The position numbers and the translations under genes were made by a program. A stretch of 64,000 nt of DNA. Origin: Apostichopus japonicus (lineage: Eukaryota > Echinodermata > Holothuroidea > Aspidochirotida > Stichopodidae). The notes beneath the pieces were generated by a model. That model did not search any database and was not told where the DNA came from. It was given only the letters and a program-made list of their open reading frames with translations. Positions 50,401 to 62,400 of the stretch are shown one piece after another; within the stretch, counting starts at the first letter, position 1, and each line of letters starts with the position of its first letter. The stretch lies in NCBI RefSeq assembly GCF_037975245.1, contig NC_092566.1, positions 1,610,001 through 1,674,000 of the forward strand, given 5' to 3'.

Positions 50401-53400
50401 GAGGGCCGCCTCTTCGTTGATGTCACGGAAGACCATCTGTACCGTCTTGGTGAGTACTTCGTTCTCTAACTGCAGTTCGGCTTGTCGTTGTTTGAGAATC
50501 TCTGGATTCAGTGGAATGTGCGGCTCGTAACCCTGTAAGTGGGAGAGATAACATTGGATGTTCAGATTCAAACTCAAGAAGTACTTTATTTCTATATTAT
50601 GTATCCATCTCAGAGGTGAGAAACAAAACGTGGAGAATCCTCATTCCAAATTCCCCCCCCCCCCTTCTCTTCCTATGTAAAGCTGAAAAATGTTTATCTA
50701 AAGAGGTATATCAGATTAGAGACAGACATGTTCATTGGTGACATGAGATATCTCTCAAATTGTGACAACCACCTCTATCACAATATAAGTTGTTTGTGAA
50801 TGACACAACATCAATACTTTTGTGTTGCTTTGGCATGATTTTCTTGGTGCGAGTCGGTGAGATCGGCTGTGATGATACAAGCTACGAGACATCTCTAACT
50901 CCGCAAAGTTGAACCGAATGTGATCATACATTAACAAAGAATACCAAACATACCTGACAAGATACAACCAGTTCGGTTTCCATGGCAACCAGAAGTTGCT
51001 GAATGCTGGCATCCAAGTTTTTAGCTTCAAATTCACTGCAACTCGAGAAACTGAATGCCTGTGAGAAAAAAGACGGACGGAATGCTTATCGGTCAAAGTG
51101 TTTCTTAAGAGGATGCTCAACGACACATCAAACCAAAAACAGTCTCACAGCACATGTGGATCGATGATGTCATATTTAGACTTGCTAAAGTCTTCAGCCT
51201 TTGTATGTTAAGGAACATTAAACCTGAATTTTCTCAACTTTGAAAATTGTTCTTCTCAGCCATTTGGGGAGGGGGGAATTGTCCATACGGTTATCTACAT
51301 AACATAGTCCGATGATGTTGGAGCATGTGTCTCATTTAAATCAACTTCCTGAGGAACACTGACCTGGGTCATATCTGAGAGGATATGCTCCCAGCTGGAC
51401 AAAGCTTCGTCTGTCTCCTTCCAATAACTTCTCAGTTTCTTCATTTTCAGATCCTGTCATGTAAAAAAGGAAAGAGTTTGTTCAAATAAAAAGAATTGGC
51501 CAAGGATGAATTCATTATTGACCGCCGGTAAATGTAGAAGCTAACTAAACCATCAAATTTTTCAATTAGTTCCAACCCGCACTCGGGAGTTGACAATATT
51601 TTCTCCATATCAATGAAACAAATTTTTGGTATTGAGTTGACTTAACAAGTGGAGAATTTAAATTTGTATAAACAGAAATAGACTGAAAAAAGTTAACTTT
51701 TTTTTTAATTCATATTTTTGTACTCATTTTGTGTTTTCAATAAGTTTTGTATTTCTTGTACCCTTTCTACAATTTTGTGACTTATTGTGCATTTGAGCCA
51801 TCTTAGATTTTTGATAATTGGATGATTAAATAAATATACAATATACAATACATAATAAACAAATTAAATATGCATCCATCACTTCAAACTTATTTACTGA
51901 AGTTCACTTTTACATACAAACTAACAATTCAACTACCGGTACATTTGAGAAAACCCTTTCTGCAAGATGGAAGTCAGTTTGACCTCAACTTGCTACTTAC
52001 TCAGAACTTAAATCAGAGAATACCAACTTACCAACCAGGCTTTGTACTGATCATAGGTTTCTTCTGGTGAGCCCTCTACAGCACAATGCGGCTTTAACAG
52101 TGAAGGGTAACCTGCGTTGATGGTGCCTAACATATCCTACGAGGCGGGTGGGGGGGTGAGGGAATAAAAGAAAACAACTTTGTTTATATTAAAAATAAAT
52201 ATCATAATCATTTTCATGCAAGGAGTAATACAAAACACAACTTTACATAATTATATATATATTATCAATTTGAAGTGGTTTGAACTAAGAATTAGATCCG
52301 ATCAGCTTTTGTTTGCGAAATCACTGCCCTAGCAACCTCTGTCTTTACTCTCCAATGACCTTTGACATTATATGTTATGATAACCTCAATATTTTATCAT
52401 CTTTCTCATTCCTTATTTCTTCTTTTCCCATTGTCTTTCCTGCTTACACCAGAGGAATTATGATCCACAAGATTTATCATAACCTTTCTTCAGGCATTTC
52501 TTCAGCCATTTTCTCTCAGTTTTGCTCTGTTCTAATTTCTTTGTAAACTTTGATATATTTGTTGTTTCTCACTCTTATGTATGTTTACCTCGATATTTAC
52601 TGACAAAAAAATTCATTGATTGATTGGAATTCCATAGATCTGCTTGTTTCTGAAATCATTGATTGATAGATAAATTTTGAAAATAACCTGATATTGAGAC
52701 TGAAAGTTTGGCGAAAAGAATCAAAACAATGATTGCAATCACTCACATTAAGGTACAATCCTTCAAGATGTTTTCAACAAGTGAAGGTTAATACACAATA
52801 TCATAACAACATTTCAGTTCTTTACACTTCGTTGCACAATAACTTTGCACAATGGTATTCATCACATGTTATAAGCAACATGGAAAATTTGTGAAATTTC
52901 AATAGTTTAATTCTCAATTTTAAATGAAACTAAACTATTCAGGCTCATGCGCTATGTTGTTTTGAGATTAGTGAGTCCAACAGCATCCAAAAAGTGATCA
53001 TAAACCTAACAAGAAACATGTGCTTGAAAATATGAAAATATTATTTCCATTTGACCATTATTCATGTCATTAACAAAATACAAATCCATTTCTGATAATA
53101 CTCACTCATTTCTAGGGTTGGAAAGAAACAAGTCGTGTTAGTTCATGTCTTAGAGATGTGAACATGTAAAACTCAATGTGATCCACAATAATTTCATGAA
53201 CAAATCAAATAACCAGGCATACAGTGGTTGTACTTTTTAACTGTTTCTTGCCTTCCATTCCTTTATTGGTGTGTTCTACTTTGTTAAGCTTGAAGGCTTC
53301 CTAGAAAACTTCCTTTCACAATTATGTTGTACTAATTTACGATCCAAGTATATTTAATATTATTGTGAAAATGAAATAAATCAAATAAAACTATTTGCAT

Positions 53401-56400
53401 GGCTACCTGCAAAGCTGCCAATCTTTCTCCGACGGGCAACTCATCCGAGACTATCAGGAAATCGGTCATCGCCTGATATGATTCATGCCGAGCACTATTT
53501 CTCTTTTCCACCAACTGGGCTAGCTCCTCCTGAAATTTAGAATTTACAGGAATATTATTATTATCCCTTCCAAGAAATAATGCTTTATCTTGGTTGGCCT
53601 GGCTGGACTATGAATGTATATAAAGGAATATATAGCAAAGACTGCACCTCTGCATGTAGCAAAACTATATGCATACATATATATTAGAGACTATATGTTT
53701 ACTTATATATTACAGACTTTATGTTTGCATATATAGCAAACACTATATGTCTGCATATATAGCAAAGACTATATGTTATATAGCAAAGACTATGTTTACA
53801 CATATAGTAAACACTATATGTCTGCATATATAGCAAACACTATATGTCTGCATATATAGCAGACTATATGTTTGCATATATAGCAAAGACGATATGTTTA
53901 CATACATAACAAAGACTTTATGTTTGCATATATAGCAAAGACGATATTTATACATATATAGTAAAGACTATATGTTTGCATATATAGCAAACACTATATG
54001 TCTGCATATATAGCACGGACTATATGTTTGCATATATAGTAAACACTATATGTTTACATATATTGTAAACACAACATGTTTGCATATATAGCAAAGACCA
54101 TATGTTTACATATACAGTAAATTTTAATAATAAGAAACAGTTACTGGAAAAGGAGACAAGTAACCTTCTAAGAGAGATAAAAGAGTTTTCAGAACCAGTG
54201 AGGAATGTACTTTTTCTTCAGTTATCAAGAAGGATTGACATGAGCTTTTCCTTAACCAGAATCATTAAAATATTATTATCCTCAGAGCTGTGTCACTGTC
54301 TGCATATTGGAAGTACCTCTGACCTCACCTTGTTGGAACAAGATCTTATCATGTCTTGCCATTGGTTTAGGACCTCCAACTTTTCTTCCACCGAATTGGA
54401 TTTTGGGGTTGCATCGCGAAAGGTTTTCTTTTCCCCGTTGAGAGTGATCTCCCCTCCGTGGATGATATCGATGGCATTCTCTAAGGGAGCCTTCTGGTTA
54501 TCATCTGCTGGATACAGACTCCTGTAAGTTAAAATACCAAAGTATTCATTGATTAATCTATTAATACCGTAGTATTCATTGATTAATCTATTATATCCAA
54601 TGTAGTAACGATTGTTGACTGATTCAGTACACAGGGTTTGATCGGACAAACTCCTGTAATATAAAATACCAAAGTATTCATTGATTAATCTATTACGCAA
54701 AGTGTGACTAACACTTAGTATTCATTGATTAAACTATTATGTCCAATGCAGTAATGATTTTGTTGACTAATGTTGTACACAGGGTTTAATCTGGCTGAAT
54801 TACACTATAGATTCCAGTGTCCCTGTGAGCTGTAGAGCTGAATACCGCACTGCGCACGGTAGAGCTGATCCGTCCAGAATTATCAGTGTGTGTAAAAGTA
54901 AGTTGGCCTGCGGTTTTGATCCTAGCAGGATCTTCTTCAAAGTCTAAATGACAAGTAACAGTAACAGAAGGGACAAAAACACGCACAGAATACAGACAGG
55001 TTAATGAGCATGGTGAACACAAAGAGATAGATGTAAGGGGATTAGTAGACAAGGGATGGAGAGAAGAAAGAAAGAAACCAACAGGGGAAGAGGAGAGGTA
55101 GGAGATAAGCAGTGGAGGGACAGAATTATCAGTGACAAATGCAAGCACGACCCACCCTCAGCGCATATGATCGGTGACAAAAACTAAATGTGAAAAAGGA
55201 AGCGGTGAGCTAAACACACAGTACACAGGATTTGATTGGGCAGGATTCCGACTTAAATAACAGGGTGTTCCCACAAAGCTGTACAGCTGAATGATACGCT
55301 GTGCCTAGTACTGAGCCTACCTCCCTACTGTTTTGGGCACAGTTGTAGTGTACACTTATTTATTTACCTAGCTTTCTTGACTCTTCGTAAACTACCCAAG
55401 ACGGTCGCTACTTTGTAATCGATTGCAAAATCCACCTTCTCTTTATAACTGTTCACTTCTATTTCTTTGGTTGACTGTGAGAATGAAAAAAAGAAAGGGA
55501 AAGAAAAGGTCAAAAATTGAGTACAATTATTCACATAAAAACTATAAAGACAATCTTGCTACCTTAAGTTACTTGAATTAAATCTGACAAAATCAATTCA
55601 TAATTGGAATACTCTGCTCTACCAAAATGCATTTATCAAGTCTATCCATATTTCATGAAAATTTATATTTCCTATGAAATGTAGACAGCTCTTGATCCAA
55701 TTTTCAATGAACTGAAGATTTGGTTTATATGTATTCCATAAATTGACTGCCTAAACTCTCCGACCCGCCCACACCCCCCCCCCCACCCCCACATTCCTTG
55801 CCTCCATTCACTGTCCACTGACATGCATACACTACTTGTACTGTAGTCGTCCCTGCCTAACAGATTTGTGGTGAATCTGTGATACCATTCCAATCAAGTT
55901 GCCTGTACTTCAACTTGCCCCCATCGATTTGTAAATGTACTCCTAGTACTCAGAGCAATCTAGAAGTCTAAGTACAAGATGTGAACAAGTACTCGCACTG
56001 AAGACCTTGTACTCTTAGTATTAGCACTCATGACTGATAGGGGGGCAGTTGCTACTTTGAATTCAATGGTAGATGAAACCAAACACAACCTACCACGCTC
56101 TATCCAATAGTTCAAATTTAAAGACACACGTCACGGTCATATGAACAGCAGTTTTCTGCCGCCATTTTGCTGTTACTATTTAATAAACAAAAGAGAAGAG
56201 AAGAGATCTTTACCCCAAGTACTTGCATATCCATCTTCATTTCATGAACCTTCTGAATCAAGTTTGCTTTCTCGTTCTGTAACTGCGCCACGAGGGCCGC
56301 AGTACTGTCGTTCGACCCTGATGGGGATGGTGCGTTCCAGTTCCTCTGGGGAAGCTGACTGGGCCTGCCAGTTGAATAATGGCCACCCCCACCCACATCC

Positions 56401-59400
56401 TGCTGAAGCTGCTGAACCTGCTGAACTGGAGACATAACCGGACTAGGCCGTTTGTCTGCAAAGTTGTTCTGAATGATTTCGTTGACGTTCTGTCCATCCA
56501 GGAAGACCACAACCGAATACTCTTGTGGTCTCTGTTGTTGGTTTGATATTCTCACCGTAACTTTGTCAGCTTCAGGTAACTTTGAGAGATACTCAAAGGC
56601 CTAAGGGAAAACAGAATCCAAAGTTAAGAATTAAGAAGTCAGGGCTTCATTAAGCTTTGTAACATTCGGGGCGCATCTCTAAATCAAAATTTCATCACAA
56701 GAACATTTGATGTACTCCGATGTTGAAAATCATGTAAAAGAAGCAAAACAAGTTCAGAAACGAAGAGTGACCGACCACCTTCAAGTTGTTACTAGTTATA
56801 GAAAGTAAAATTTGAAACCAGCCCTAAAGATACCACTTTCTGATTGGAAGACATTCTTTATGAGTGGAGTATTTATCTACTCTACTGCACCAGTGGTAAT
56901 AGCCAGTAATTTAGCCATCCAGTGTATTTGGATGTTCAACTTGTTTTGAAAATAACTTTGGAATGACTAAGTAGGTGAAATGATCATCAATCGACATTAG
57001 TTGACGAGCCGAAGTACTGAAAATTTATCAACAAGATTACTGCCTGTCTGTTGTGGCCAGAGAAATCACATTTTTATTATTAATGGGTGCAAAATATGTT
57101 TTGGACCCCTTTGCTCCACAGAGAAACCACCTCCTCCAGGGAGTGACAAAAATGTTCTTTTAGATTAACTTGGAAACTAATGTTCAATCATCTACAAAGT
57201 TTATATCAACTTTACAACTCCTTGAGGTTTGGATAAAGCTTGTAAAGTTTGATATAATGGCCAAAATTCCTCCAAAAAAAATTGACACGGCAGTGCTCTT
57301 GCTCGCTTCACGTTCGCTTTCATACTGAGGGTTAAAACCCAAATAAAACATATCTTCAGATCAGCATTTGAGAACTGAATGAAAATATCACCAGAATCTT
57401 GGTTTTATTAAGTTCCACTTTTTACAAGGCTTAAAATAAAATTTACCTATGAAACTATCTGTTTAAACCCCCAAAACACACAAACATGTTACAAAGTGAT
57501 ATATTAATATTGAACCTTTTTAAGTTCTGATTAACGCTCCCACCACCAAGTTGGGACAATCATTTCATCTTTCCATCGGATAAAGCTTTCGAAATGTCGG
57601 TAAAAGTACTCCAAAGTTTCACATGAAAGGAACTTTATGGGTGGTAACTACTGATTACAATATTGTCGCCTATTGGCTGCTCTTCCTAAGCTTTGCAATA
57701 TCGAACGAACCCTTTCTCCGTTTTTCATTTGCACATTGAGAAAGAATAAGAAAAAAAAATGTCAAAACCAACCTTCTGAGCATTTTCTGATGATTTGTTT
57801 GGAAATGCGGATTCCAGTCCGTAGAGTGACATCTGGATGGCGAAGAAAGGAACGCTAGCTAATGCCGGGGGGAGCTCCACCACGGCGTCCACGGTCTCTT
57901 CATTGCCGTAATCAACGAACCCAACGGTCACCTGCAGGGTGTGAAATATCAGCGAGAGGTCTTGACCAATCATCTCAATATCATTGTAACCATCAGATAG
58001 GGGAAGGGGGCGGGAGAGGGCAATAAAATGAATTGTTTTACACTGTCAACCCAAACAACTGTAAAAAGAATTGGGACTGAAGGCTGTGAGAGGTTGGTCG
58101 GATTATGAAATGTTGTGAGCAGAAGGGGAGGTGATGAGTGACATGGTGGATTGATATGGTGGGGTGGGGGTGGGGGACTTTGACACTCTCTCACTTGGGG
58201 GAACACTTGGTACACTTATTTTACCAGCCTGGATGGTATCAACATACAATTAGCTTTTGGAGTAGCTGATTATTTACTTGACAGACAGAAATATGAGAAG
58301 GACCCTCCTGACAAAGATAATGACAACCTCCTCCCCCCCCCCCTTCCCATTTAATGAAAGACAATAACACTAATTTTGTGCATAACTTCCAAATCAGATC
58401 AGAGGTTCACATTACTTTTCGACAACAAGCATTGATCAATCCCCGCCCCCCCTCTTCCCCTTTCCCTCACTGCTCATAAAATCACTTTAAAGATAAGACT
58501 TTATACAGATACAATATGGAATAGTTTTTAATGTGTTCCATATATATTAAATATTTATTTGACAACCAAAAGTCCCGTTCCCATAAATATACTCACACAC
58601 CCTAGAGTGCTTATTCTTTCCCCTCATTCAATATTTTTGTCTTCTTCCATTGGTGCAGGATTTGACAAATGTTTGAATACTGCCAGGGACTTAATTACTG
58701 ATATGTAAATTACCTTGCCTGTGGTTGGATCGGTTCCTTTAACTGTACACCTGTACCATCCATTATCTACACTGAATATAGCACCATAGACCTGTCGACA
58801 GAAAATAATAAAACAGTTATTAGTGTCAGGCTTATTTTCAGGCTCCTAGTGTATCTAGGAGTGTGCAATGACGATAAGTTAACTGTTACAAATCATATAT
58901 CGAAAATGTTAGCTAAAGTGTATTATATTGTTTCGACATTAGCATTCACTGTCCCATACTTTTCCAGTGATACAATAGAAAGGGTGTTCGCGGCGTCTGT
59001 CTTGCCGATCCTAGTACATGCGGTTTCAGTTTGGTATCATTTTGTACACATTAAAGATAAGAGAAGAATAAGAAGTTTCCTTAAATTTTGTTCAAAAATT
59101 TTCAGGCTTAATTATAAGAATCTTGTATATAGAGTCAATGAATCTGCTAGGGATGAATTTATAAGACTTGTCAAAAATATTCAAACTACTAACGAACATC
59201 CTCTACATTCCAGGCTCAACTCTCTGTGCAATAAAACAAATTATAATTTGAGAAATCCAAATATCACGCCATGTTTTAGAATTATACTCTTTAAGAACTT
59301 GTTTATTTACAGAGCAGCCCTTTTTGTACAAAACGGCTCCTTAGATCCTTTATTGTAGCTTTTTGATAATGTTTTAGAATTTCTACTCTTTAAGAACTTG

Positions 59401-62400
59401 TTTTATTTACAGAGCAGCCCCTTTTCGTAAACTGGTAAAGACAGCTTCTTAGATCCTTTGTAGCTTTTTGATAATTTTGATAACTTTTGTAACGCTTTTT
59501 ATCGTTCATTATTATCTTAATCTCATAAACTTTTGTCTTGACCTGTATTTTTGATGTTCTGTATATTTTTATATTTTTATCTTATTTATAAAATTCTCTG
59601 TAAATTTATACTGGAATAAAGAAATGAAAATGAATGTAATGCTTCCTAAATAAACAACAAACAGAAGTCATTTCACACACACATACAAACACCGTCACAC
59701 ACACATGCACACATACAAGCAATTCCCTAGAACATAGCTAGAGTTTGATATTTTTCTTACGAGTACTTCATTATTTGAACTTGACCGAGTCATCAAGGTT
59801 ATGACCTAAATCGTTACTGGATTTTAGTACCGATTAGGAAAAATGATCAAAATGCTAAAAGGTTGCTCAAAGAATCCTTTACAGCTTTGTTGTCATCTCA
59901 AGAAATTTTCTCCCAATCAGACGAGATCAGAGTTTTCTCGGATCAAGAGATTGATCACTATATATAACACGGTTTAGATAGACATTATTTTGTATATCAA
60001 GAGAATTTAATGAGCGATATCATCAAAGTCCTTACGTGATTTGGTTGAATCTCCGTAGCTGGGGTAGGCCCATAAGCACAATGCTCAAACAGCTGGTTGA
60101 TCATAGTCTGGTAGGCTGTGGCCGTTTCTGCATTACAAATCTGAGCAAAGAATGTTGTCGAATCCACCACGTGGGTCACTGCGATAGTTTCCTGTAGTGT
60201 GCAAGGGAGGGCCAAAGAAAAATAAAGGAAATTAGTTTTGTTTTATTTGTCATAAAGATGAGAAATTTAAGTCAAAGAAATATAACCTTCCATCCTTCAT
60301 AATTCTAGTAAGTAATGAAGCCAGTTGTGTAATGGGAATGAAGTCATCAACACCGCCCCTCCCCCACCACCCTAGGGTGTAGATGCAGACTACAAAAGGT
60401 AATATGTGGAACTGTAAGTGGTTTCAAAGATAAAAAGAGCAGCAGGCCTCTAAATTCAGGCTTTTAATGGCTAAAAGTCTGTGGGTGTTTCCAGTTGAGA
60501 GAAAAGACACTGCCAGAAAACATTAAGAACATAAACAACTGGTGAGAAGGTTAATAATCCTCAGTCAATGAGCTGGCTTTATTTCCATAACTAACATGAA
60601 ATCCAGAAGTACTGGTAACTTTCAACAAAATAATATTGGGCTGCTCTCACCAGCCTTTAACAGCCAGCAACTAATGTGATGTAGTTTAATATTATGCCTG
60701 TGAGAGAATTGATTTTAGCCAGTAGAGTGTTTTTAAAGCACATGCATCTTATTAGCAGGTCGCTGAAAATGTGAACTACTAGGCCTGATCACTGAATGGG
60801 TTGTTGGCTCACTCTCCCAGTTAGGCAAATGGAAGTGGGATTTAACATAACATGCAGTCAGTTGTCTTAATCAGAAGATAATGGCAGTAGGAGGGAGTTG
60901 CTCAGGCATTTTGTAAGCAGGTTGCTGAAATTGTGAACTACTAGGCCTGATCACTGAATGGGATGTTGGCTCACTCTCCCATTTAGGCAGTTTGACAGCA
61001 AACGGAAGTGGGGATTTACCATAACGTGCAGTTGGTTGATAGAAGAAGATAACCGCAGAAGGGCGGCAGAGTTGCTCCCTTGTACCATCAGAAGTTAGTT
61101 ATGCCCCTTAAATTATTCAGAGAGCATCAGTATCAATCTTTGACGACTACTTCCGAGCAACATTGCCTAACAGTGTCTTCTATAGTCTCAAAACAATTAG
61201 TTTTAGTTTGGCTTAAATTGGGTATTTATGATCAAATTTCTTACGGGATCCAAACCAATAAAAGTTAACTAAATTGAAAAGAATTATGAAATTGCCAGTA
61301 AAGTTGAGGGTAGCAACATCATGCCTAAAAGAAAGCAAAAATACCACCAAAGATAATAAAAGGACTTCTTGAAAATTTGTAAGATTTATGAAGATTAATG
61401 TAACAACTATTTCAGCATATGAATAATTGAGATAGTGTTACCTCTTTCCACATCCTTGACTCTTCTCTATCATAACCAGCATCACCCCAAGGTCTGTTAC
61501 CGTATCCAATCTGCGGTGACCTTCTTTGTACTGAAACTGAAAACGATAACATTCTCAAATTTGTTTTTGATTAATATCTTCACCTTGTCTGATAGAAAAG
61601 AGATGTCTGGGATGATCAACCTATCCTAATCGCTAGGAAATTGTTCACTTTGAGACACATTAATAAACATTGCCAAAGGAGTTCTCATTTTTCTCATGTG
61701 GCTATTTTGAGATCAGTGTGTTTCCAGTTTGGGTCAGATATACGTCCAACTGGTGCACTAACTGAGCCCAGTTTGATGTCCAGTTTGAGTCCATCTGGTA
61801 CTGAGTGTGAGTCCAATGCATGTCCAGTGTGAGTCAGTGTCAGTCCAATTGGTGTCCAATGGTGTGAATCCAATAGGTGCACTATCTAACTTTAGTTGTG
61901 TCCAGCATGAGTCCAGTGTGAGTCTGGTTGGTGTTCAGCATTAGTCTGGTTGGTGTTCAGCATGAGCCCAGTGTAAGTCTGGTTTGTGTCCAGCGTGAGT
62001 CCGATTGGTATCCAATGTGAGTCTGGTTAGTGTCTAGCATGAGTCCAGTATGAGTCTGGTTGGTGTCCAGCATGAGTCTAGTTGATGTCTGGTGTCTATA
62101 GTTCTTCCATAAAGGCATCTCTCCTACTTTACTCTGAAAAGTAGTACTGCTTAATTCATCTCAACAGTCAACAGTTAAACATGAACACGATACCCTTGTA
62201 ATCAAAAATATAAATAACATACATAGGTAAGAAAAGGAGAGTTAAAATAATTGTCTCCCTACACACCTATATCACGTCAATGCCACTGCTACCCACCTGC
62301 CATCCCCTCCCACCCACGGGCAAAGTTCCAATTTCATTCGTCAATCTATATAATCAGTCAATAAATAGAAGTACAATAGAAATATCTCCATATCAATCCA

